Positions 33,901 through 46,035 of a DNA stretch of 64,000 nucleotides are shown piece by piece. This DNA comes from Smittia aterrima (lineage: Eukaryota; Arthropoda; Insecta; Diptera; Chironomidae), in the NCBI GenBank assembly GCA_033063855.1, contig CP093829.1, positions 24,645,537 to 24,709,536 of the forward strand, in the 5' to 3' direction. The position numbers and the translations under genes are program-made. The stretch's first letter is position 1; each line of letters opens with the position of its first letter. The notes beneath the pieces were generated by a model. It was not told the DNA's origin. It saw only the letters and a program-made list of their open reading frames with translations, and did no database searches.

Positions 33901-36900
33901 TAGATTTCCAAGAGACAAGAGATTGCTTCTCCTGAATATTTGCGCTTTCTGAAAGCTTCGAGAAGCTTTTGTTCGTTGTCGTCTTGACACTTTTTAATGA
34001 TCGGTAGACAGTCGACAGATGAAATGTTGACATCCTTTGGATTCGCGTTGATTCTTGATCCGAAAATGAATTTATTTTGAAGCAAGTACTGGACGAGACA
34101 ATAATTCTCTTGAAGCACAATCAGAGAACTGTTGATTCCAAGAATTTCATCGAATAATCCTCCGTAAGTCTCGTCACTTCTGCATTCATTCGCTGCGACG
34201 TATAAAATGTTACGAAGAATTTGAGTCGTTTCAGAGACTTTCCTTTTCCTCTCGTTCTTAATCGCCCTCTTCGAATTCGATAAAATCTCAAATTTAAGTT
34301 CCAAATCCAGGAATTCTGAGTTTTTTAACTTCTCAAAGACACAATCAGCTTTCACCGTTTTCGTCTCCCAAAGTCTTAAACACAAACGTTCACTATGATT
34401 CGCGTAAATTAATGGCAGCAAGATACGACAAAGGCCAGGCGGCGCAGCGGAAGTCTCAAAACTTTCTTCGAGCTTTCCTTTTATTTGTAAAAATCGAACT
34501 AAACATGCTCGATTGATATCCTCGTTCACTTTCCTATCGCTCGCGATCGCCACTTGAAATAGAAACGAAGCGAGTAAAATACTAAACAGTTTCATTTTGA
34601 GTGCAGCTTGCATTCTGATTTTACGGCGAATTCGCATAGAATTTCCTTTATTGTCATTGATCCACTAATTTAATTTCACGATCATCTTTACACTCACTTG
34701 AATGTGCAAATAATCTCGTCTCACGTCAGACGAGTGGCTGAACGCGTTAAGACCAGTTTACACTGAAAGCGATAAAACTTTGGAGAAAATTGAATTGTTG
34801 CTGAAAGCTTGACAGATGATTCAATTGAGAACAATTTAAAGAAGCGAGAAGTATCTTAGATTATTTAATTTATTAGATTGTGAATACGCAAAAATTTATT
34901 TTCTCAATTTTAAATTTTCCTTAAAATTGCATTAAAGAAATCGTCGGCTTGTCCACCTGATTGGGTTGACTTATCAGTCCACTGCAAATGAAAACAGATT
35001 TTATGAAGGTCTCAAGTTGTTTTGCAATGTTTTCTCGGTTGGATCGTCTGACTTCAAGTGGAACCTCAATTTGATCGATGACTTCTAAAGCCACATTCGA
35101 ATCGAACGCTCGATGAATCTGAAACTTGTCCATGATGCATTGAATTTGATCGTTTGATAAATTCCGCGACTTAAGCGATGTCAACAGTTTCTTCTCTCTT
35201 TCAATTCGATTCTTTTTGATTAAACTGGCGCAGTCAATGTCTGTCGTGACAATCTTTTTCGGGTTGTAGTCGATGTTCTCCACAACAATCATTTTGCTCT
35301 CAACAGCAAACTTCGTAAGACAATAATTCTGTTGAAGAACTGCGAGAGATTCATTCTTGAGTGCTAGCACATCATCAAAAGCTCCACCGTAGTTCGGATC
35401 ACTGTCGCAAGTTATTGCAGCTTCCTCAAAAATCTTTCTCAAAGTTTCCTTAACTTCTTCGAGAGCTCGCTTCGAGTCTTCTTCTTTAAGAGTCCTCGAC
35501 ATGACAAGAATCTCTTGTTTCAACATATAATCCAATGCTTCAGCTTCTCTCAACTCTTTAATCACACAATCAGCATGAATAGTCTCATGCTCCGCGAGTT
35601 TCGTACACAGAGCAGCCTCAAAGCCTTGAATGATCACTGGCATCACAAGTCGGCAAACTAATGAGTTAACCTCCTGCAACTTTGGATAATCTCCTTCGAG
35701 TTTTCCTTTTCTCTTTAAATATTGAGCCACGCAAGCATTTCCCGTGTCGAGATTCGAATCGTTGCAAGCAACGCCAAGAACCAAAAACGCAAAAAGACAA
35801 AAATATTTCACGAAACCTAATTTTCGAGACATTTTAGACTCGCAGACGATTCAAAGGCGAACTGATAAAAGATTCCCATTTGTTTGCATTTATATGTGAA
35901 TCCTACAATTGCTTTTGAATAAGCCACTTAATGTTTCATATGATTGAAGTGTCATATGACACTCGACAAGTTTAAACGATCGTGGAAAAAACCGTCGAAA
36001 TCTTTAATCTTTGACATACTTTCGAAGGAAAAAAATGCAATTTCACTCTCGCTCTCTCTTGCTATGTAATTAGTCGCGCAAACGGAAGGAAGTAAACTTT
36101 ACGACGGACGAGGAAGAATTGTTTTTTCTTCACCCAAGCACTTCGCGAGCAATTGAATGTTCCAGTTAAAAAACAAAGAAAATCGGACTTTTCGTGGCTA
36201 ACAAAATATTCTCATAATTAATATCAAAGTTTACTTTCGGCGAGCTCTTTAATCCACCAGAAGCGAATTGTAATTAAGCAGTTAACGATGAAAACTTAAA
36301 GCAACCGCCTCTGCAACCCGGCAAAAGTTTGTTGACGCTACTCGCTCGAAATGAGTTTGTGGTGTACGCAATCGTCTTGATTTCAAGAAAGCATGAAAAC
36401 TATTCCATCGATCCTTGCTCGCGTTTAGAAAAGCGACGGCGGTGATTCTTTGTTTTCGTTGTAACGCAATCGTGTGGGTGAATAAGTAATTATCAGAAAG
36501 AGCGGCTGGTGGATTTGACCTGAATTTCCAGTCAAGTAAAGTGCACGAGAATATTATTAAAATATTTTTTTGTGAAAAAAGACTTATTAGCTTAAGTAAG
36601 GAAAGCAAATGAAGGTGGGAGGGCGGACACGTAATTACGAGCTGAACACAGTTTTTAACTCAATCGGCGAGAAAGCTCATTAGAGAATTAGGGTAATCGA
36701 AAAGCAATTTAAAGGCAGTGACCGTTGCATTCGATACAATGATTCACAGGAGAATTTCACTTTTACCTCCTTTCGTATGCAAACAGTTTGTTTCGTGCTT
36801 AACAGACCTAAATAACTGCAAAGCATAAGAAAGTGTAATCTACAAGTAATTAAAAAGTGGACTTTTCTTACGAGGGCGGCCAACATATGTAGAACAAGCC

Positions 36901-39900
36901 GTTTATGAATGAATGGTTGGGAATTAAGAGCGACTGGCTAAAGGAACAAGTGACCGAAGTCTTGGCGATGCTTATCAAAGCGTCTGCTAACACTTTGACC
37001 CAAATAATCGTGAGCCCTTTTCTTTATTAGTCTTAAACTTGAGAATGTACAATTGCGGTTAGCATGCAGCATTAACTCGGAATATTTAAGTACAGAAATT
37101 CGCCTCGGCTTTTCGAGAAAATGAGCTTACTTACATCGACGATTGACACAGATTTTTTCTTTTCGTAATTTTTCATTGCGGAAAACAGTTTCAGGAAACA
37201 TAAACTAATATTTTTATGGTGTTAATTTCCATAAGAAACATTATTTCTGCTGATAAGACTTGGACGTTCTCAGACTTTACATTTTGAGTTGTGAGAAAGA
37301 AAAACCTTTCAACACTTTGATACGAATCTTTCTTAATTTGTTAGCGGCTAACGAGATTTTCATAATTTGATCGTTTCAGGATTTCCGTTTGAGATCGCGA
37401 GGCATTTGCGCGGTTGAGGATGCTTTGAAGTCTTCAGATAATCTCGCACGAGTTCAACCTTACCTCGACACACTTTTACGAACGTTTTTGACGTCAGAGC
37501 GTCACCCAGAAGTTCTCGAGGATCAACGACGAGTGTTGTCGAATTTAATTTCACGTCTACCATTGGAAAACCTTGAAGATCGAGTCACACAAATCGTCAC
37601 CGGATTATGCAGACAAGGAGGGTCTGGATCGAATGTCGTCGCAAAGACCTTAATGCAACGTCTTCCAACAGCAGCAATAGTTTTAAAATTATTATCCGAC
37701 GACTTTCTTCAAGTGCGAAGTTCAAAGTTTAGAGAAAATGCAATGCAAATGGTAATTTTTGCGCTGCTGACATTTCCCAGCACGTACTTCGATGTCGCTA
37801 ACTGCGTAGAACGAACAGCGAAAGCAGCTTTAGATCGTAAAAAAAGAGTTCGGCAAGCAGCTCTCGATGTTCTTGCTGTTCTCGGTCAAATAAGTTCACC
37901 GAAAGCTGTGATTGATGTTGTGTCGTTGGTCGCTGAATCACGAAAGGATGGATTGCAATTACTTGCTGCAGTGAAAGCTCGTTTAGCAAGGAAGCAACTT
38001 CCATTGATTGCTGGGGATGGTGAAGTTCAATACGCGTTGAAAATTCCAACGGCATCGAATGTTGGATCTGTTGTTATGTTTGGATCTGACATTGAATACA
38101 TTTGCTCAGGAAGCGGATCCGTCTCGCCAACGTCAATGAAAAATCGAGCATTCAAAATTCACTCGAACGGAATTCACGGACATGAAACAGGACGAGCTTT
38201 CGACGAACGAAGGTTAGTACAACGTTCTTCAAGAGATAATTGAAGAATTAACACATCAAGTGTGAAGAATGAAACTTTCATTCATTCGACTACTTCAATC
38301 AATTTTCACCGCAAGCTCTTCAATTATTTTCCACTCAATGAAAGTTCCTGTGTCATTTGATTGACATGGCGTCTTTCAAGAACTATCTGATGGCAGGGGT
38401 TCTTATCCTTAACCACTTACTAAGCTTTATTTCGCTCTATTTCATAGAATTACTGATGGATTAAACCGATTTGCAACTGGAAACACTGGCACACCAACGA
38501 AATCGAGTCCATGGTCGAGAATTCCTGTGAAAAGCAGCTCAGGATCAGTAAGTACATCAATTTCTGTTACTTGAGGATTTCGTAAAAGTCGTTTAATAAT
38601 TCAGGTCTGGAATATGATTTATGTCGTTTGCTATCATATCGTCGATGCAACGAAGTGAAAGATAATTGACGGTCATGCGAATCCCTCCTTAATGAAAGTT
38701 CCTCTTTCCATCTGACACGCTAGCTTTCTCGACACGAGTTTGTTAAGGGGTGGGCGACGTAAAATGAAGATAAGCCGGCACACAAAGTGCTACGGCGTAG
38801 TTAGTGTGTTCATTCAACTCAAATGAGACTTCAATTATCCGATATACTTTGTACTATGCTTGAGCAAACAAAACTAACGCCGTTGCCATACAAAACGTTT
38901 GGGAATTTTATTTACGCCATGAATAACTTAGCTGCGAACTAAATTGTAAATTCGCAAACTTAATTTTTCCTTCCGGCTTCAATATTTGAGCGAGTGTCCC
39001 GAAAAAAATGTTTGTCCGACAACAAAGTCATTGAATTTTCAAATATTTCAAAGTTATTAGTCCAAGGAATCATAAAACTTCGCAGCGGAAGTTGGAACTG
39101 ACCATGAACATTGAATTGCATCAGAAAGCAGTCAATAAATTTAAAAATCCTTCAAGGTTTTCCGACATCCCTGGCGAAGCTTTCCATTGCTTGGAAAGTT
39201 GTTTTCCACGCTTGGAAAATTCCAGAGTCAAGAGATCGCGTTCATTAATCAAGAAATATGTTTCAAGTCATTCTTCCTTCGACTGTCAAATCGTTAGAAA
39301 TTTTTCTAATTATTTTTTCTCCATAGGATGACGATCACGGTTACGTGATGGGAACAGCAATTCAGAGTCTTCAAAGGCCACTTGAATCCACAGGTAAAAT
39401 AAATCATTCGCACGCTATGCAATTTTGAGCCTTTCGCACTCACAGAACATAATGTCAATCAAACTTCAGGCCGTGAAATGTGCAGAAAAATGATTTTTCG
39501 TTCTATAAAAACAAGAAAAGCGAAGGCTTCGCTAACATTTCGTGTTTCTATTTAGCTTTGGCATTAACATTAATTTTCATGTTTCCTTATTAGGACGATT
39601 TTATAAAAAGACGCAGTCAAGGTCGTTCCCCGAGCTGTCTGATGCCACCAAGGAGAGTTCAAGCTTTTCTGATAGTCAAACGTTTCGAAGCCGGCAAACG
39701 AAGCTACCAGTTGCTTCTACAAAGTAAAACATTTGATTTCCCTTCATTGACGACTTCAATAATTCATGAAATATTCGTTCTCAGGTTTCCAGCAGTTGAA
39801 ACTTTGGTTAAAAGCCACACTTACCCTTCGAGTTCAAGTAAAAGTCCTTACAGCTTCGGTCCAAACTTAAAAACTCGATTGACTGAATCGTCAGATGGGA

Positions 39901-42900
39901 TCGTCGGAGATTCTATTGGTTTGTAATTTAATTTAAATCTTTGATCCTCGTCTCAGTCTTTTCTTTTATCTTAGGTTCTCTTCAAGTTCAGATCAGCCAC
40001 TTAGAATCGCGATCGAAAGCGAGTGCGACAGCGATTGAGTCTTCATCGGCCAAACAAAAACAATTTGCAGCTGAGAACAATCAAAGGAAAAACAGGTGAG
40101 CAAGTTGTTTATTGATTTTCCCTTCAGCTGGACTTTCTCGACCTAGACTGATTCCAAAGAGAATAATTCTTACTTACCATCGAATGCTTTCAACACAACG
40201 ATCGACCTTGATTATTATAGCGCTTCGAAGCCAATAAATTATGACCGCGCCAGTGATAACGATCAAAGAAGTTTCCTCCTTTAAATGACATGCGATAAAT
40301 TAATAAGCAAGCGGACTTCAATAACTTCAACTTATCTTAAGTTTCAATGGCATGACTGGAAGCTTTTGAGCTTTCAAGAAGTTCCAACCCTTCGAGAACT
40401 AAATTCTCAAGTTTTTCTATCGCTACACGTTTTGCGATTCTGACTCAGCGGTTTTCAAGCGTAAACTAAATTGTATGGAACCTACTTATTCTATTGAATT
40501 TCTCTCTTTAGAAATTAATTGGAAAAATCCGTTTCGCACCTCTCGGAAAGTAGAAAGAAAACCGAAATAAAATCCAATGAAATTCTTGATTGCGTTTCAG
40601 TATTTTTTAGTCGCTTTAACGTTTCACTTCAAAAGGAATTCATTTTGTCGGTTGCGCGGATAATTCGAAAATTTCTCTCACAGTTTTCTCCTGAGTCCAA
40701 CAACGCGCATTTACATAAAAAGAAAACTTTTCTCTGCTTTCCAAATCGTGTCCAGTCAATCGTTATTGCTCGTGCCTTTGAGTTTGTGTTTAACAAACTA
40801 AACTAAGAATCTCAAAAGCGTTTGCATTTTTAAATACTCTCGCGAGCTTATTAATAAAATAACTTTCTCAGGACTTTCGTGACGGTCTGTATTTTGAGTT
40901 AATCCTGAACTCGATTAACATTGAAACGTGCTCATGTGGTGGTCATTAAACTATGAGCGAGAGCGATGAGAGACTTGGAGGGGAAACACGAACGACGTAG
41001 AAAAAGAACAAACGGAAAATCGCTCCCTCGTAGTGGACTTTTCATTTAGTTTCTAACCAGGTTACTAAGAACCCGCGCATAGTGAAAGAGAAATAAAATT
41101 AGGCCACTCGAACTGACCGACCTGACAGTGCTCTAGTTACAGTTTGTGAATTTTCGCGACTTAAAATGTACATAATGCCATCTTCGTGCTTTTCTGAGAG
41201 TTCAAAGACGGTCAAAGATCATTCAAAGGACGACGCTCGATCGATTGATAATCTTATCGTCGACAATCCGCTGATATTTCGAATCTGTTGTTGGTGCTTT
41301 GTCCGTCGAAGAAAGCGCATAGGCACTGCAAAACAAAATGGAACTTCCAATCACGTCGACGACAACGTGTCCACCGGAACCGCTTTAAATATTGATCACA
41401 TTGAGTTTACCCAAACGAGTCCAGAGGCGACGTAAGTTGACTGATCTCTCGAACGTGATGACCTCCAAATCAAAGTCTTTCGTGTTTGTAACATTGCGTG
41501 AAGTCAAGGAGACATTTTAGGATGTCTCGGGAAACAGCTTAGTTTGTAAAAACCTCTGTTACAAAATTTATTGCCGTTGCGACATTTTTCTCGGAAATTT
41601 TTATAAATCACGGCGATACAAATGGCTTTAGCTATAATTACAATCATAGACCGCAATATAATGCGAAACAACAATGGAACGCTACGTTTGTTAGCTTTAT
41701 CTTTACTCACTGTCCACAACTCTCAATTTATCGATTTTTCCTTTTGATTAAATATTCAGACTGTGTGGGCATCTGAACTGAATAGAAAATTCCGATGATT
41801 CGAGTTCACTAATTAAATTGCTTTAAAATTTTCTTTTCTAATTTATTTTAGTGGTCGAGTAAACGGAAATGAGTTGACGATTCAGCAGTTAACGTCAGTT
41901 ATCGGATTGGTCGAGAGTGAAGATGGCAGGAGCGAACAGGAAGTCGTTAAGCCCGCGAGCGGAAAATCGAAGAAATCAGAAGAGTTTACAAACAATGATT
42001 TATTGGAAAATTATGTGGAAGAGCAAGCAAGAAGAACAAGCGGCAAGTCAAACAGTCACATTCTCTCAGACATCGATAACAATCCGAACTCACTCGGCTC
42101 GACTCCATTACATTTACCGAACAACGCTACCTCAAGTGAAATCGCTGATGTCCGAAGTGAAATAGCAGAAATTCAATCTGCGATCGCGAGCGTTAAGAAA
42201 GAGATGATTGACATGCAAAAGCAGCAGGCAACGCCATCGCGTCCTCCATCAGATACTTCGAATAAAACTTTCGTCCTTGAAGAAGAAACTCAGCCGAACA
42301 CTTCAGTCGAAGTAATTCAAACTGATGAGAACAAGACACCTGTTAGGTCTCTTCCGGCTACTCCGAAATCGATTTTAAAGTCAGCGAGTCCATTCCATCG
42401 AATATCGACTCCACAACCCGATGACGTCTTGAATGATGATGAAGCTTCCAATTCGGCCTACGATCCTCAAGTTGAGATTCCATTTGATGTCATTGAAGGC
42501 GTTGTCGTGTCTCAAGGAACCGACGAAGTTGATGAAAGTCCTCGAATGGATAATTACGAGACGATGGACGACTCAGCATGTGTCGATGGGAAATACACTG
42601 AAATTTTCGATGATGACGACACAATTGAAGTTGAAAACGCTGATTATCAAGAAGGAGCCTTTCCAGAGGAGCCAGTCGCTGCTTATCAGAGAAATCCAGC
42701 AAGTAACGTAAAGCGACAACCACCGTTGAAGAGAAATCATAAAGTGACGCCTGTAAAGAATCCCATGCCAAACATCAATCAACGTTCATCGGTTCCGATT
42801 CAAGGCAAAGTTCTCAAAGTCAACAACAGTTTGTTCCCACCGTCTTTAAGACGATTCGATCGACCGAAAGATGCGATTCAAACTTGTTTAGCTCAGTTGG

Positions 42901-43538
42901 ACAGTTCTAGTTGGGAGAACGTTATGGACGGTTTGCAGATCTTTGTAAGACTCATTCGACATCATCCTGAATATGTTGATAATCAAATTCACACGATGAC
43001 ACTCGCTCTTGCGAAGCATGTGAGGAATCTTCGTTCGCAAGTGTCTCGTGCTGCTTGCTCGGCTTCAAGTGAATTTTTCATGACGAATTCAAAAGCTTTA
43101 GACGCAGATGCAGAAGATTTAGCGGCTGCTCTTCTTAATAGAACGGCAGACACAAATAAATTCTTACGTGCAGATGCATTGAGAGCACTTGAATCCATGT
43201 GTGATGCGCTACCTCACAGTAAAGTCATTTTGATTTTGACTTATCGGGGAGCGAATCATCAAAACGCTGCAGTTCGTTGCACAACCGCAAAGCTCCTGAA
43301 TCAACTTGTATTCCGGATTGGCTGTGATAAGGTCTTTAATATGCACAAAGATATTCGCGATCGTTTGATCCTCACCGGGGCAAATTTGCTAATGGAAGGA
43401 AGCCTCGAAACCAGAAATTATACGAAAGATTTGTTTAAGCAACTTTCAATTCACGGTCACTACTCGAAATTACTTTTAGATGTCATACCGTCCAATGTTT
43501 ATCGCAATATAGAAAAGTCTCTCAAAAGTATTCGTTAA
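30912..43538 (+). CDS. TOGARAM1: TOG-array regulator of axonemal microtubules (TOGARAM/Crescerin)
   Basis: Cilium-localised tubulin-binding protein that promotes axonemal microtubule growth (Crescerin, C. elegans CHE-12). Exons 30912-33365, 37380-38212, 38448-38547, 39327-39393, 39594-39723, 39785-39918, 39975-40095 and 41852-43538; all GT-AG with agreeing phase, about 1841 residues. TOG1 about 50-270 (LHDPEWQVRQHALRVLVDVL, IAPAVRKGALDALRVYV). A Ser/Pro/Asn-rich, probably disordered linker runs about 290-800. TOG2 about 820-1010 (RSRGICAVEDALKSSDN, KKRVRQAALDVLAVLGQ). A second disordered region follows, then the C-terminal TOG about 1620-1841 (WENVMDGLQIFVRLIRHH, QVSRAACSASSEFF, AAVRCTTAKLLNQLV). 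Intron 1 (4 kb) holds two antisense genes, and a probable alternative first exon lies at 41166. The eight-exon model is by eye; small exons in the linker could be missed. Confidence 0.87.
33732..34595 (-). CDS. Secreted cysteine-rich insect protein 1, nested antisense in TOGARAM intron
   Basis: Single exon, 287 residues from the chosen start MKLFSILLASFLFQVAIA, a clean signal peptide; an in-frame ATG 14 codons earlier (34637) would put basic residues before it and is less likely. Nine cysteines align with those of the paralogue upstream: RACLVRFLQIKGKL, GLCRILLP, RLCLRLW, ADCVFEKL, NECRSDETYGGLFDEIL, NYCLVQYLL, VDCLPIIKK, ISCLLEIY, SNCLYSL. Size, secretion and even cysteine spacing recall insect 27-kDa hemolymph-protein-like families (DUF1397), but I cannot confirm that assignment. 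It is transcribed against the host gene, so it must have its own promoter. Confidence 0.75.
   Translation of the reverse strand: MKLFSILLASFLFQVAIASDRKVNEDINRACLVRFLQIKGKLEESFETSAAPPGLCRILLPLIYANHSERLCLRLWETKTVKADCVFEKLKNSEFLDLELKFEILSNSKRAIKNERKRKVSETTQILRNILYVAANECRSDETYGGLFDEILGINSSLIVLQENYCLVQYLLQNKFIFGSRINANPKDVNISSVDCLPIIKKCQDDNEQKLLEAFRKRKYSGEAISCLLEIYQDERMFGWNLAKTFIFKLSLSENSRRSEDWRISKILSDFNKKSSNCLYSLNWSLF
34921..35832 (-). CDS. Secreted cysteine-rich insect protein 2, nested antisense in TOGARAM intron
   Basis: Single exon, 303 residues. Signal peptide MSRKLGFVKYFCLFAFLVLG, then ACNDSNLDTGNACVAQYLKRKGKLEGDYP. Clear tandem paralogue of the gene 325 bases downstream, with matching cysteines and the shared block CDSDPNYGGAFDDVLALKNES / NYCLTKF / NPKK / IDC. 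The mature protein is mostly predicted helical. A role in haemolymph or another secretion is inferred; molecular function unknown. Same doubtful similarity to DUF1397-type proteins as its neighbour. Confidence 0.78.
   Translation of the reverse strand: MSRKLGFVKYFCLFAFLVLGVACNDSNLDTGNACVAQYLKRKGKLEGDYPKLQEVNSLVCRLVMPVIIQGFEAALCTKLAEHETIHADCVIKELREAEALDYMLKQEILVMSRTLKEEDSKRALEEVKETLRKIFEEAAITCDSDPNYGGAFDDVLALKNESLAVLQQNYCLTKFAVESKMIVVENIDYNPKKIVTTDIDCASLIKKNRIEREKKLLTSLKSRNLSNDQIQCIMDKFQIHRAFDSNVALEVIDQIEVPLEVRRSNRENIAKQLETFIKSVFICSGLISQPNQVDKPTISLMQF
35833..37379. other. Remainder of TOGARAM intron 1
   Basis: Holds the promoter of the nested gene starting at 35832 and otherwise AT-rich intron; the intron ends at the acceptor TTTCAG before 37380. 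No supported frame. Confidence 0.5.
41166..41431 (+). CDS. Candidate alternative first coding exon of a short TOGARAM isoform
   Basis: ATG at 41166 opens 88 codons that end at a strong GTAAGT donor (41432) in phase 2, the phase required by the acceptor of the last TOGARAM exon (41852). The join would give about 650 residues with only the C-terminal TOG. The new N terminus contains FRICCWCFVRRRKRIG: three cysteines next to a basic patch, as in palmitoylated membrane anchors. The exon lies within the 1.76 kb last intron of the long form. Phase match and an intact frame support it; expression is not shown. Confidence 0.55.
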
Positions 43539-43907
43539 GTTTAATGAAGCTCTCTATGCTCAGAGCTGATTATCTTCTAGAAATGTCATTGTTGATAAAA
43601 TCGAGAAATTAAATAAATTTCAATAAAATGAATTCACTTTTCCATTCAAATTATTTTTCAGATCAAAGAAAATATTTTTTAATCATTTTGTAAAATTCAT
43701 TTTATTTTTTTTTCTCCTATCCTCAAACTCCCATTAAGCATTCACCGTTAACAGCAATCCTATGTTAACAAATCTAATTTCAAAGTCTTGATGCAGGACA
43801 ACAAACTAAGGAAGAAAGTTTGGGAAATCTCTAAGCAAATATTCTCGTGTTTAAAGCTATTTGTTCGATTTGCACTAGAAGCCCGTAATTTATGAAGAAT
43901 CGTACAA
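43539..43907. other. Convergent 3' spacer TOGARAM / TLC gene
   Basis: 369 bases between two stop codons, containing AATAAA-type signals (for example about 43611 and 43622, plus strand) and T-rich tracts. No gene seen. Confidence 0.5.
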
Positions 43908-44864
43908 TTATTGTTCTTTTTCTTTTTCTTGTTGTTGCTTAAGTAGTTTTTTCTTTTGACTCTTCTTGAGTTGATAAGCGATATAGTTGAACATTTGAAA
44001 CGAAAGTGCGTAGCCAGTGAGAGCTCCAAGCGTCGTGAAAATCCAATCGTCTACATTGAAGTCTAATGACTTGTCGAAATATCCTCGCAATAAATAGTAA
44101 GACAAGATTATCACTCTTATGACGAAGAACATGAGAATAAGGACTCCTTCGACTAATTTAAAAGCAATTCCCTCTCGCATTCCATGATGCTTCAGGAACC
44201 AGCGAACTTGAAGGAACGGATTCGTAACTTCGGTGAGGCCAAGTGCGTACACGATGTAATATTGTTTGCTAATTTTAAATGAATAGTAGAAAAGTCCTGT
44301 GACGGTCAAGAGATGATGAAATTTCATTACAGCCGTCTCGCCGTGTATGAAGCACCAGAAGAGATCGAAGATGAAATAGCCCATGCTATGAGTAAGGATA
44401 AGCGCTGATGGAATAGTCTCAACTGAAAAGAAATAAGAAACAATTTTTAGAAAGACACGCAAGTGAACAAGAAACGCCATCTCTGAAGGAAATCTTTTGG
44501 TGAGTCAGTCGGCCGATTTATTTTGTAGAAAGTTTTTTGTAGATATCTTATCTCGACTGACTTAATTAACAACTATCAGAGTAGATATGAGGAAAATGTG
44601 GCGTGATATCAAACTCTAAAATGACTCACCTTGATAATAGTTGAGAGAAGGCAGTACAATGTAGTAAAGGGAAAGCCAACAACAAATAATCCCGTGAACG
44701 AAAGTCACTATTCTGCATGAATACTCGCTGGAGTAGTCACTTCCTAACTTTCTCCTTAAGATCTTGTATGAAATTACGTAAAGTAGATGGAATAGCACCA
44801 TTTTGATCAGGATTGATCGAACATAGGCGGCATCAGAGAAATCCATGCCGTATAGAGTTGTCAT
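43908..44864 (-). CDS. TLC-domain membrane protein (TLCD4/TLCD5-like)
   Basis: Exons 44864-44630 and 44422-43908 joined in phase 1; 249 residues. Multi-pass membrane protein with about six to seven hydrophobic segments. TLC features: an early CRIVTFVHGIICCWLSLYY segment, then HSMGYFIFDLFWCFIHGE, the FHHLLTVTGLFYY histidine pair, and LTEVTNPFLQVRWFLKHHG. The C terminus is a basic, Gln/Glu/Lys-rich cytosolic tail ending KEKEQ. TLC proteins act on or regulate membrane lipids (ceramide synthase, TRAM, TLCD groups); the assignment to the TLCD4/5 branch (formerly TMEM56/TMEM136) is tentative. Convergent with TOGARAM. Confidence 0.8.
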
Positions 44865-46035
44865 CGTTCTCTTCTTATGCTTTTTCCTATTTTACAAGTT
44901 TTCACTAACCAACGCGACCTTTTTGCGATTCACTTCAACACTAATCGATAGCCGAGCGTTTCTGTTCAATTTTATCACTACAATCAATGAGTTTCATCGG
45001 CTAAATTCATAACTAGAGAATAAATTCAAACACCCTTCAGTATGAAGCTCTATCGTGTTGTGGGGTTGTGCGTAGAAGACGTCACATCATGTTAGGTAAC
45101 TTTAATATTTTCATTGAAATGTTTTGTCTTTTACGTTGAAGCCTCAAGAGAAAACAAACCAAAAGCTACGCACAGCTGATGATGATGGTCGCAACTTGTT
45201 GTCATCCACCGTCACTCTCTAAAGGTGACGCAACGTGTAATTTATTTAATTTTGTGTGTGTTTGTCTAATGATAATTTTGAAGTTTTTTTTTTCGGCTTC
45301 TTTACGATAGCTCTAAATTTTCTTTTTCGCTCAGCGTGCTTCGTTTGAAACGCGGAAGCTAAGACGAGAAGCGCTAGAAAAAAAGAGAAAAGTTTGCATT
45401 TGAATTTTTATGTTTAACAAACAATGCACTTCATCAGCTTCAATTACATTATTCAGATGTAACTCAAGGCCGATTGCTGACCCTTCTCAATGTTTTCTGT
45501 TCCGCAAACAAATCTGAAAGTGGTTGCATCAGCTTTAAAAGATAAAATTATTAATAGAATCAAAGCATTTATTATTTTCGCGGTAAAATGGTTTTAAACA
45601 AAACGCTACAGGTTCTATAATTGAAATGAAAGAAATGCAATTTCCGTCCTAACGGTCTTCTGTGCGCCATTCTAGTTTGCGACGCTTTAAATTGAACTTC
45701 TAAATTGCTTTACTGCTGGAAATACTTTTGAAGCAGAAACTTATTAGTTAGTGCATTGAAACTTGTTCATCGAATGCCTTCAGGCTTCGTTTTAATGATG
45801 ATGGACAACGTTTCTCGATGAAATTTGTTATTCGAATATAAAACCAATTAGAAACAGTCTTACGTTGCAGTAAAGAATTCCCGTTAAGACAAATGTGTAA
45901 AAACATAAATAAATTTCTTGAGGTCGAAGATGGAATCAAGCACAGACGATGAGTGGGAACTGAATCAACTCATAGGAAATCAAAACCGAATATTGTGTCT
46001 TCGACAATCCAGTCCCATTTGTCATCGTGGCCCAG
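44865..46035. other. Spacer: TLC gene promoter and capping protein beta 3' UTR
   Basis: 1.2 kb without a supported gene; the frame at 45748-45939 has no homology or splice context. Confidence 0.5.
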
